Part shown: in pieces, positions 1-7,600 of the stretch | Layout of the letters: each line of letters begins with the position of its first letter | Numbering within the stretch: the stretch's first letter is position 1 | Assembly (NCBI GenBank): GCA_026395555.1 | Contig: JAPLYO010000017.1 | Location: 1-57,083, forward strand | Reading direction: 5' to 3' | Origin: Candidatus Peregrinibacteria bacterium | GTDB lineage: Bacteria > Patescibacteriota > Gracilibacteria > UBA1369 > UBA12463 | DNA: 57,083 nucleotides | Made by a program: the position numbers and the translations under genes | Notes under the pieces: generated by a model | What the model was told of the DNA's origin: nothing | The model's database searches: none | What the model saw: only the letters and a program-made list of their open reading frames with translations

Positions 1-135
1 GTTTTGTACATGAATAATATCATTTTATCCGCAGAGAGTAAATGTAAATGACAACATTACAACGTGACAATGCACATAAAAATGATGGAGTACATTTCCC
101 CAGAAAAACGCGCCAAAAAAGACAACCCAAAATCT

Positions 136-900
136 CTACAAATCCGTCTCCTGACCATACTTCCCCGCCGCCTCCCAAGCGAGCTCAAACGTCTGCTTGA
201 ACACTTTGGCGATCTCAGCGCTTTCAATAATAATTCCCAACTTCTCCTTCCAGTCGGCGATCATAATTTTATTATCAAAAAAATTAACCTCGGGAGTAAA
301 ATCAAGCTTATCCTTTGGCAATAATCGACTCTGGCGCAACTCAACACTATCTAACTTGTGACGCTCACGATCCTTCGGCGTATCAGGAAATAATGCCCGA
401 ATAGGAATCTTCTTCTCGGCACGTCGTTTGTAATACTGGGGGAAATACCACGGAATTGCATCTTGATTCGCCTGATCCGAAGCATACGCAAGAATCTCCT
501 CGCTCGACGACAATGTCTCCTCATATACTCGTATCAGACCCTCATCACCTTCATAGAAATACACCTTAGGACGACCAGAAGCACGATAATGAACATTGAG
601 CTCTGGAAGCATCGCCGACGCCTCCTGCGCCAAGTGAGAGAACTTTTCACTCTGCTCTTTCAGATACGCCACGATCTTCTCCGGCGGCAGCGCCTCATAA
701 TACCGACTCGACTTCTTTTTCTGACTAATCACAAGACCCTTCTCGAGCAAAATTTCTAAAATATCATAGGTCGTGGTTCTATTCACTATGGCCTTCTTGG
801 CAATAGTCGAAACCGGCGAACTCACCCCGAGTCCCATGAGGGCCATATACACCGCCACCTCCTTCGAACTTAATCCTAATTTGAGAAGTTGTGCCATCAT
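136..900 (-). CDS. TrmB-family transcriptional regulator
   Basis: This 254-residue protein has an N-terminal winged helix-turn-helix at about residues 5-70 (LGLSSKEVAVYMALMGLG, then VNRTTTYDILEILLEKGLV). A coiled stretch (PPEKIVAYLKEQSEKFSHL) and a C-terminal sensor-like domain of about 150 residues follow. This layout is typical of TrmB-like regulators, which in archaea bind sugars and in other lineages have unknown ligands. The start at 900 is supported by an upstream minus-strand -10 box (TATACT with a TG extension, 943-948), giving a leader of about 36 nt; a second ATG at 897 is equally possible. No neighbouring operon reveals the target, and the gene is transcribed alone. The fold is clear but the ligand cannot be inferred. 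Confidence 0.85.
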   Translation of the reverse strand: MMAQLLKLGLSSKEVAVYMALMGLGVSSPVSTIAKKAIVNRTTTYDILEILLEKGLVISQKKKSSRYYEALPPEKIVAYLKEQSEKFSHLAQEASAMLPELNVHYRASGRPKVYFYEGDEGLIRVYEETLSSSEEILAYASDQANQDAIPWYFPQYYKRRAEKKIPIRALFPDTPKDRERHKLDSVELRQSRLLPKDKLDFTPEVNFFDNKIMIADWKEKLGIIIESAEIAKVFKQTFELAWEAAGKYGQETDL

Positions 901-942
901 GTGCGTGAGAGTAAATTGTGTGGAAATATTTCGTCAGAATAT

Positions 943-948
943 AGTATA
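943..948 (-). promoter_or_regulatory. Extended -10 box for the TrmB-like gene
   Basis: On the minus strand the sequence reads TGATATACT, an extended -10 with the TATACT hexamer. The start codon lies about 40 nt downstream. No convincing -35 is visible. Confidence 0.4.
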
Positions 949-1016
949 TCACAAAAATAAGGCTAATACAAAGCAGAATTTGAAGTACCATCATGTAGAT
1001 TATTTACAACACTTAG

Positions 1017-1044
1017 TTGACACTATGCAATAACACCATACAAT
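1017..1044 (+). promoter_or_regulatory. Sigma70-type promoter for the 1072 gene
   Basis: A consensus TTGACA at 1017-1022 is followed after 16 bp by TACAAT at 1039-1044. The transcription start would fall near 1051. This places the in-frame GTG at 1045 outside the transcript and favours ATG 1072 or 1087 as start. Confidence 0.7.
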
Positions 1045-1071
1045 GTGGCCTTACTTAATAATTATATTTTT

Positions 1072-1569
1072 ATGGAATCAGAAAGAATGACAACTCGTGA
1101 ACACATATATGCTGGCTTAGTTGTCAGCACAATAATCGGTCTTGGAATATATGGAATACATGAACATGATAAGAAAACAATCATAGCAGATTTCACATCA
1201 GAAGTAGATAGTTTATCAGCTTGTCTTTCAAGAAGAGCCGCAGATATTCTGCAAGGAGGAAATGAAATAAAGCCCACATTGCAACATGCCAATATGGAAT
1301 ATCAGATTTCCTACTGCGACCGAGAAGAAGCGAATAAACCTGACTCGCGTCATGGCTGGCATGGAAGTAGAATGGCTAATGTTGGAATGCAAAATTGTCT
1401 CCAGGATCGGGTAGGTGATATTCATGAAGCAAATGCACGATCGTCCGGTGTAAAAGATGTGAAAGATATTATTCAGTATTGTGCCACGCATGTTCAGGAA
1501 AATTTTGATAGCAGTAGACTTGATCATAAAGAAACTGTTAGTGTACCAGAGGGTACATTTGGGAAATAA
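1072..1569 (+). CDS. Small single-pass membrane protein, unknown function
   Basis: I do not recognise this 165-residue protein. It has a short charged N-terminus, one hydrophobic segment at about residues 14-30 (YAGLVVSTIIGLGIYGI), and a soluble domain with four cysteines spaced through its length. This suggests a membrane-anchored extracytoplasmic domain that may form disulfides. The start was chosen because a TTGACA/TACAAT promoter at 1017-1044 puts the transcript 5' end near 1051; ATG 1087 is an alternative and is preceded by the purine-rich AGAAAGA. It lies between a divergent TrmB-like regulator and a Cys-rich protein, which gives no functional clue. Confidence 0.6.
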   Translation: MESERMTTREHIYAGLVVSTIIGLGIYGIHEHDKKTIIADFTSEVDSLSACLSRRAADILQGGNEIKPTLQHANMEYQISYCDREEANKPDSRHGWHGSRMANVGMQNCLQDRVGDIHEANARSSGVKDVKDIIQYCATHVQENFDSSRLDHKETVSVPEGTFGK

Positions 1570-1596
1570 TTATTAAAATAAGACCCATAACTCACC

Positions 1597-3255
1597 ATGA
1601 CTAAAACCTGCACCTCCTGCCAACAAGTATTTGAATTCACTTCTGAGGAACTAACTTTCCTCTTCAAAATCAGGCCAACCTACGGCACAGAAACATTTGA
1701 AATTCCGCAGCCATCCAACTGCCCATCATGCCGGCTCGCCAATCGCACGGCCTACCGCAATGAGCAGTATATGTACCGCAATACGTCCGCAATTACCGGA
1801 AAACCACTCATCGCTCTCTACTCAAAAGATTACAAAATTGTCACGCACGAAGAGTGGTGGAGCGAGAATTGGGATGGACTCACTTACGGCCAGGATTACG
1901 ATTTTAATAGGCCATTTTTCGATCAGTTCCACGATTTATGCCTCAAAATTCCCCATGTAAATCTCATTCAGCTCAACAATGAAAACTGTCCCTACACAAC
2001 CGGAACAGCATTTTGCAAAAACTGCCACCTCATTAACTGCTCAGAAAACTGTGAAGATTGTTATTATGGAAAGTTAGTTCAAACCTCTCGAGACATCATG
2101 GACTCCGATTACGTTTACGACAGCGAGCTTCTCTACGAATGTTTCAACGTCAAAAACTGCAACAACTGTATTTACACATCCTATAGCCAAAATTCATTCG
2201 ACTGCGCCTTTAGCGAAAATCTCAAAGGCTGCAAAAACTGCTTCCTCTGCACCAATCTCAACAACAAAGAGTATTACTTCATGAACGAGTCGTTGAGCAA
2301 GGAAACGTATCAAGAAAAAATAAAAGAGTTCTTTGGCTCACATAATGTTGTACAGAAAGCCAAAGAAATCCTAAAAAATTTACGAGAAAAACGGATTCAC
2401 AAATATTCAAATATCGTAAATAGCGAAAACTCCACTGGTGACTTTCTCTCAAACTGCCGCAACTGCACTGACTGTTATGACACCAACGACAGCGAGGACT
2501 GCAAATATGTTAACGTAGGAGTAAACGTAAAAGACATCTACGATTGCAGTAATATGTACCTCAAGCCCGAGCTTAATTATCAAGTGCTTGGAACGATCGA
2601 GACCTACAATGTCATCTTTTCTCTCTATATTTTTCACAGTCAAAATGTCGCCTACAGTGAGTTTTGCTTTAACTCATCAAATCTCTTTGGCTGCAGCGGG
2701 CTGAGGAAAAAACAGTACTGCATCTTCAACAAGCAGTACACCAAAGAAGAATACGAGGCACTTGTTCCTCAAATCATTAAGCACATGCAGACCACGGGCG
2801 AGTGGGGCAAGTTCTTCCCGATGAACTACTCCCCTTTTGGCTATAATGAAACGGTCGCACAAGATTACATTCCGCTTACAAAAGCTCAAGCTCAAGCCAG
2901 GAACTACAACTGGAAAGATCCGGATCAGAAAGACTATCTCCCGCAATCATACAAAACTCCGGACCGTATTGAAGAAACCACAAACGACATTCTAAGAGAA
3001 ACCCTAGCCTGCGAATCTTGTGGAAAAAACTACAAAATCATTCTCAAGGAGCTTGAGAGACTTCGCCAGCTCAACCTTTCCGTTCCGCATAACTGCCCGG
3101 ACTGTCGCCATGCAGAGCGCATGCTTCTACGTAATCCACCGCACTTATTCGATCGCACATGTGATAAGTGCGCAACTTCAATCCAAACAACCTACTCTCC
3201 AAATCAACCGGAAATCGTTTACTGCGAAAAATGCTATCTTGAAGCGGTCTATTGA
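1597..3255 (+). CDS. Cysteine-rich multi-zinc-ribbon protein
   Basis: This 552-residue protein is built from paired CxxC motifs. The N-terminal ribbon (CTSC at residues 4-7, partner CPSC near residue 42) has the same layout as a ribbon near residues 468-506 (CESC ... CPDC followed by RHAER), so the two ends look like copies. A final ribbon (CDKC ... CEKC) ends the protein. Between them, about residues 130-225 hold irregular C-x-x-C repeats rich in Asn and Tyr that could form a Cys-staple solenoid. Proteins of this type recur in candidate-phyla genomes, often with unreliable annotations. Zinc binding is likely from the motifs. The function is unknown, and there is no signal peptide or operon partner. 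Confidence 0.75.
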   Translation: MTKTCTSCQQVFEFTSEELTFLFKIRPTYGTETFEIPQPSNCPSCRLANRTAYRNEQYMYRNTSAITGKPLIALYSKDYKIVTHEEWWSENWDGLTYGQDYDFNRPFFDQFHDLCLKIPHVNLIQLNNENCPYTTGTAFCKNCHLINCSENCEDCYYGKLVQTSRDIMDSDYVYDSELLYECFNVKNCNNCIYTSYSQNSFDCAFSENLKGCKNCFLCTNLNNKEYYFMNESLSKETYQEKIKEFFGSHNVVQKAKEILKNLREKRIHKYSNIVNSENSTGDFLSNCRNCTDCYDTNDSEDCKYVNVGVNVKDIYDCSNMYLKPELNYQVLGTIETYNVIFSLYIFHSQNVAYSEFCFNSSNLFGCSGLRKKQYCIFNKQYTKEEYEALVPQIIKHMQTTGEWGKFFPMNYSPFGYNETVAQDYIPLTKAQAQARNYNWKDPDQKDYLPQSYKTPDRIEETTNDILRETLACESCGKNYKIILKELERLRQLNLSVPHNCPDCRHAERMLLRNPPHLFDRTCDKCATSIQTTYSPNQPEIVYCEKCYLEAVY

Positions 3256-3268
3256 AATATGTTATAAT
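3239..3268 (+). promoter_or_regulatory. Promoter for a roughly 55-nt transcript
   Basis: TTGAAG (3239-3244), an 18-bp spacer and an extended -10 TGTTATAAT (TATAAT at 3263-3268) predict a start near 3275. The only thing downstream on this strand before the terminator at 3297-3328 is about 20 nt of sequence. It therefore seems to drive a short RNA rather than a gene. The promoter overlaps the stop codon of the preceding gene. The same core, TGTTATAATACAA, also precedes the 42002 gene. Confidence 0.6.
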
Positions 3269-3274
3269 ACAAAC

Positions 3275-3328
3275 GACAGGTCCGGATTCTCAAAAAGAGC
3301 CACTCAGTCTTGAGTGGCTCTTTTCTTT
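3275..3328 (+). ncRNA. Candidate short RNA antisense to the tRNA-like element
   Basis: A strong promoter and a strong terminator bracket about 54 nt. The predicted 5' end is GACAGGTCCGGA (3275-3286). The same 12-mer occurs at 3379-3390, where it is the complement of the anticodon-arm region of the minus-strand tRNA-like element. The RNA would therefore pair perfectly over 12 nt with that arm. This is inference from promoter, terminator and repeat; no homologue is known to me. Confidence 0.35.
3297..3328 (+). terminator. Bidirectional intrinsic terminator
   Basis: GAGCCACTCA (3297-3306), loop GTCT and the perfect complement TGAGTGGCTC (3311-3320) are followed by TTTTCTTT. On the minus strand the stem is followed by TTTTT, so it can also end the transcript of the tRNA-like element. 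Confidence 0.9.
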
Positions 3329-3339
3329 AAAGCCAGGAA

Positions 3340-3410
3340 TGGTGGAGATGACGGGAATCGAACCCGCCTATCCGGAATGACAGGTCCGGAACCTCACCAT
3401 GAGCATCCCC
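3340..3410 (-). tRNA. Atypical tRNA-like gene (Ala-type acceptor, GUC-like loop)
   Basis: Read on the minus strand, the 71-nt element starts GGGGATG and ends CATCTCCACCA, forming a 7-bp acceptor stem with a G3-U70 wobble, A73 and an encoded CCA. A canonical T-arm (GCGGG, loop TTCGATT, CCCGT) precedes the acceptor 3' strand. A 5-bp stem (CCGGA/TCCGG) carries an 8-nt loop, CCTGTCAT, in which GTC would sit after U33. The D-region is reduced to a CTCA/TGAG hairpin, so the element is about 5 nt short of a standard tRNA. G3-U70 with A73 is the known alanine identity set shared by tRNA-Ala and tmRNA, whereas GUC reads Asp codons. It may be a degenerate tRNA, a tmRNA-derived tRNA-like domain, or a functional odd tRNA. 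Flanking 10-nt arms (3332-3341 and 3421-3430) pair with one mismatch. Confidence 0.5.
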
Positions 3411-3514
3411 ACTGCCATGTCATTTCTGGCATCACCCACAATACCATTCACCTCTAACATTCCTCTGAAAAATTATTGAATAATTATTGCTATTTTTCTG
3501 ACATATGCAAAAAC

Positions 3515-3543
3515 TTGAAAGAATAAAGCTAATACTCTACAAT
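3515..3543 (+). promoter_or_regulatory. Promoter of the GITNPQT repeat protein
   Basis: TTGAAA (3515-3520), a 17-bp spacer and TACAAT (3538-3543) predict a start near 3550 and a 33-nt leader. Confidence 0.65.
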
Positions 3544-3582
3544 CTTAGAGAAAAGTATTCATTTTATTAATTCCACCTCACC

Positions 3583-3885
3583 ATGGCAAAAGCAGCTACC
3601 GGATCCGCAACATACAAAAACGCATCATTTATTTATTTCTGGTTGGGACTTCTCACGGGTGCACTCATTATTATCATGACGATTATACTGCAGTCAGCCG
3701 TCAATAACGGACAGGCTTCAATATTCAGCGGCTACAGCGTACGTGGAATTACCAACCCACAGACAGTGAACGGCATCACGAATCCTCAAACAAGAAATGG
3801 CATTACAAACCCTCAGACAAAAACAGGAATCACCAATCCTCAGACACTGAACGGTATTACGAATCCTCAAACAATGGGACAATAA
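3583..3885 (+). CDS. Membrane-anchored GITNPQT tandem-repeat protein
   Basis: This 100-residue protein has one transmembrane segment (about residues 16-38, IYFWLGLLTGALIIIMTIIL) followed by a linker. Five consecutive 9-residue units, each beginning GITNPQT, then run to the stop. The seven core residues are identical in all five units, but the codons differ from unit to unit, so the repeat is kept by selection on the peptide rather than by recent DNA duplication. Its own promoter and downstream terminator show it is transcribed alone. The function is unknown; a surface-exposed spacer or binding tail is plausible. The topology is inferred, with the positive N-terminus inside and the repeats outside. 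Confidence 0.8.
   Translation: MAKAATGSATYKNASFIYFWLGLLTGALIIIMTIILQSAVNNGQASIFSGYSVRGITNPQTVNGITNPQTRNGITNPQTKTGITNPQTLNGITNPQTMGQ
3745..3879 (+). repeat. Five 27-bp coding repeats
   Basis: There are five 27-bp units, each encoding GITNPQT plus two variable residues. Synonymous positions vary freely, for example ACC/ACG/ACA for Thr and GGA/GGC/GGT for Gly. Confidence 0.95.
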
Positions 3886-3914
3886 TACGTCTCTCGGAAA
3901 ATACGAACACACTA

Positions 3915-3950
3915 AAAACGCCCGCAACTAGAATCTGCGGGCGTTTTCAA
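3915..3950. terminator. Terminator between convergent genes
   Basis: A perfect 12-bp stem (AAAACGCCCGCA, 3915-3926, with TGCGGGCGTTTT, 3936-3947) has a 9-nt loop. It has a U-tract in either direction and serves the genes ending at 3885 (+) and 3965 (-). Confidence 0.9.
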
Positions 3951-3964
3951 ATCATCTCAAATTT

Positions 3965-4555
3965 CTATAATCCCATCGAATTAACCTGTGCAATAAAATC
4001 ACCCTTTAACGAGTTACTACCATCGTCGAACTTCATTGTTCCGCAAGCATACTTGCTGTCGAGGTGGCTGATTTCGAGGGCACCATTCTTGTCAAAAACA
4101 CCTCCAGCAAGATTTTTTGAACTTACATTCGCCTCAACAACCTTCATCTTGGCATCAGCCGCCCCTGAATAATTGCCAACGCCGGCAACCTTCGTCACGG
4201 AATCCGTTACTTTCACGACAACAAGAGCATCGCTATCGGTATAAGTATGATCAGCATAAACATTATCCTTAGGAACATCATAGGTGCTAAAAACCAACTG
4301 AGCAGACTCTGGAGTAGTCTTCCAGACCGTGAACCAGTTACTTACAGAAGTGAATGTCGTCTCCTTAAGATCTGAAGTCTTAGCGGTAAGCTTCGTGGAC
4401 TTAGGACATCCTTCCGGCGCATCAGCAAACGTAACAGCCTCAGTAGAAACCGGGGCAACCTTCTCAACGGCCGCAGGAGGCGTCACCGTCTGCGATACGC
4501 AACCCGACAAAGAAACCGCCACCAACATCAACGGAATAATATTTTTTCTATTCAT
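3965..4555 (-). CDS. Predicted lipoprotein
   Basis: Starting at ATG 4555, the 196-residue product begins MNRKNIIPLMLVAVSLSGC, a lipoprotein signal peptide with lipobox LSGC. The longer reading from 4606 adds 17 residues with no support. A Thr/Pro/Ala-rich linker follows, then a globular domain (about residues 55-196) with two cysteines (GCPKS and YACGTM) that could pair. It has no recognisable family. It is expected to be exported and lipid-anchored, facing outside. It is convergent with the repeat protein and shares its terminator. Confidence 0.75.
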   Translation of the reverse strand: MNRKNIIPLMLVAVSLSGCVSQTVTPPAAVEKVAPVSTEAVTFADAPEGCPKSTKLTAKTSDLKETTFTSVSNWFTVWKTTPESAQLVFSTYDVPKDNVYADHTYTDSDALVVVKVTDSVTKVAGVGNYSGAADAKMKVVEANVSSKNLAGGVFDKNGALEISHLDSKYACGTMKFDDGSNSLKGDFIAQVNSMGL

Positions 4556-4630
4556 AGAATATGAAAAATAAAGAAATAAAATACACCAAAAGTGTACTTG
4601 TTTCACTCAAGACGTGCAAATAATGGAGGA

Positions 4631-7600
4631 TTATTTCTCGTCAAAACTATATTGAACCAAGTCACGTGCCTCCAAGAGATCCATCGTCCCCTCAACGGAA
4701 GTCGCCTTGGCTTTTATGGCTTGATCATACGCAGGTGAACGAGCTTTTGTCGGTGTATGCCGCTCTTCATTAAGGGCATGAAGCGAATCAAGAAGACCAG
4801 CATATCCCTTCACATTGAATCCAAGTTTTCTCAACAGTGGATCAAATACATCCTGCGCCTGTTCGCTTTCAAATTGCGTACTTCCAAGAGCCAATCGTGA
4901 CAAACATGGAGCAATATAGAGCGTCCAGTATTCATTAGCCTTTCCATTTGTATCAAGCTTCGTCATGCGCTCAAAAAAAGTAGGAGCCGGAGTCTTACCA
5001 TCAGGTAATAGCTGCGTAGGATTCAAAACTCGTTTCATCGCCTCTCCCAAGAGGAGAAGGACGTCTGGATCTAATGGCTTATTAAAGGCGCTATGAGAAT
5101 TAACCATCGTCTCAATAATATCAAGAATATTCACCATAGCCGTATCGAAATTAGATGAGTGACTAATATCAGCGGTTATGCGAGCGGCCTGCTCGGAATA
5201 CTGATGAGCCTTCTTGAGAATATATTGAAGTGAAGAGAAAACATCCTGATCACCAGGAGCCTCTCCCTGTTCACTACGACGGATCAATGAGGCGATAGAC
5301 ATAATCATCTCTTGAAACTCTCGATTGTCAGGATCTGCGAGAAAGTGTTTGGCCATATTGCTAAGCATCGAGGTCGCTCCATCGGTAATATCCGCGAAAC
5401 GCTCCGGATCACCATAACGATGAGCATCACTACGAGCATCCAAGAACTGCTCCAAAGACTCGTAATACTTTCCGAGCATGCCCAACGTACGAGCAAAGGC
5501 CTGCTTAGCACGATATACCTGTGTTCGATCCATGACCTGGTCAGGAGCATCAGTAGCTTGAGCCAAATAGGAACGGAAAAGTTCTTCTGCGTGTACAAGA
5601 TGCTGATGCATCGAACTCTGAGGATCACGAGAAGAAACCATACAAGACTCCTCATCATCATAAGCAAAAGCGACACCCTCGAGACCAGGAATTTCAGCTC
5701 TATTGAAACCCATAAGCCAACCATTCGCGCCCAAACGGGTAGCTTCAAGATTTAACTTTTGGAAACGTGGATCCTTTTCGGCTCCAGGAAACTCTCGAGA
5801 GAGGTTAACGCAACGCATCTCAAACTGTGAGCCATACATCTCACAAGCCTGCGCATAACGCTGCTGCATATACTCAGCCAACATGAGATAAAACGACTCC
5901 TTGATATCAAAAAACATCCCCTGACGTAATCTAATATCGTTTCTCGCATTGAATAATAAATTTTTCCCATAGCCACTCGCCCACTCCGCAAGCTTCAACA
6001 CGCTCTCGTCACGAAGTTTACGGGCCGTTCCTCTCATGAAGTAAAAAGTACACATGAGATCATAGAGGTGATCTATACGAGAAATAAGAGCTTCATCGTA
6101 CTGCTCAGATGCGTTCAAAAGTTTCAAATATTTTTTCTTGAGATTGTCTCCAAGCGCAATAGCCATCTCCCCCCACTCAGCACGCAACACCGTCATGGAA
6201 TGAAGGATAGAGAGCTGTAATTTTTCATCTTTTTCAATCTCGGCACGAAGTGCAGGATTAGACTGAACGATAGATTTATAGATCTCCAACGTCGCGGCAT
6301 GATCACCTACCTTATAAGCCTCCGTGATAGCCTGAATAGCGTATCCTTCTGCCAATTTAGGCAGACTACCAGATGCAGCAGCATGCGTAACAATAGCTCG
6401 CGGATTACATCGCTCAAGAATTGAGGCCATATGGGGATTTCCTCCACGTCCCGCCTTCATCTGCATATCAAACATGAATCGAGCAATTACCCGATGAGCC
6501 TCTTGATATTGAGGACCATACGATGAACCCTCCTCGGTAAACACTTTTTTCAATCTCGCACCGACAAGCTCTTGGGAAAAAGAAAGCGTAGTATCGCCCC
6601 GATCGCCCATCTGCTGAAGCTCAATAGTTTGCTGATTCGCTAATTTCGTAAATGCATTCGCAAGCTCCGGTTTCTTCAAAACATTCGTCAAAAATTTCAA
6701 AAATAAATCAGCATCACATCCACCCGACTCACGGAAGGCAACCAAATGCACAAGCACCTCTCTATACTGCTCATTCTGCAATAATCGATCGACCTTCGTA
6801 ACGACAATATTGTCAGCCTCACCCGCCTCAGTCCAAGCCATAAAGCGAGTATGATCAATCGTAAGCCTCTCTCCACCCTTCACGGCGATAACACCTTCTT
6901 GCTGCATACTACGAACAACCTCCGTCAACACGCCGGGATTTCCCTGGGCAATTTTCGCAAGTCTCCTGAGATATTCTTTACCGGCAGGAACGTCAAACTC
7001 CGGAACATGGAGGAGATCGGCGACAAAAGCGGATAACATCTTCGTAGGTTCACCATTTTTATCCAAAAAAGCGAGAGGTTTCAAAGAAATCGAATCAGAA
7101 TCTCGTGATTGCATAGCGGACAAAAGGGCTGGACTCATTACCTCATCACCCGTACGAGTGAGATTGAGAACCGCCATATTTCCAAACGTAACATGTTGAG
7201 AGAATATCTTTGTCAAAAAAGCGTTCGACTCGGTATCCGGCCACTGCATATCATCAGGAACGAGCAAAAGTTTTGCAGATGAAGATGGCAAAAGCTGGAA
7301 AAATGAAACAAGCAATGTAGAAAGTGCATTTGGTGACATATCCTCAGCCGTACCATGAACAAAATCTAAAAGCTGTTGATATACCAACGTTTTCGTAATA
7401 TCAGGTCGTTCAGAAAAACCTTCTACAAGTCTCTTGGTAAATGCCTTCGCATAGTGAAATGGATCTGACTTGTGTGTATCCATCGCAGGAGCAAAAACCA
7501 ATGTAGTACCAGGATAATTTTGCTGCACATATCGAACAATTTCCGCAGCCATTCTCGTCTTTCCCATCATCGGATCACCATGAATCGTCAAACTACTATA

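Larger units (their letters stand above)
3256..3582. other. Gene-free interval with short-RNA signals
   Basis: This interval has no protein gene. From left to right it holds a short promoter-terminator unit (3239-3328), the minus-strand tRNA-like element (3340-3410) with paired flanks, a weak minus-strand extended -10 (TGGTATTGT, 3438-3446), and the promoter of the repeat protein (3515-3543). Confidence 0.6.

Noticed and set aside
1045-1071. GTG start at 1045 for the small membrane protein
   Set aside because: The promoter -10 is at 1039-1044, so this codon would not be in the transcript.
3340-3700. Full-length tmRNA gene on the minus strand
   Set aside because: The 3' end looks tmRNA-like, but no GGATTCGACAGG-type 5' motif, tag ORF or pseudoknot region is visible, and the 5' acceptor strand lies only 71 nt away.
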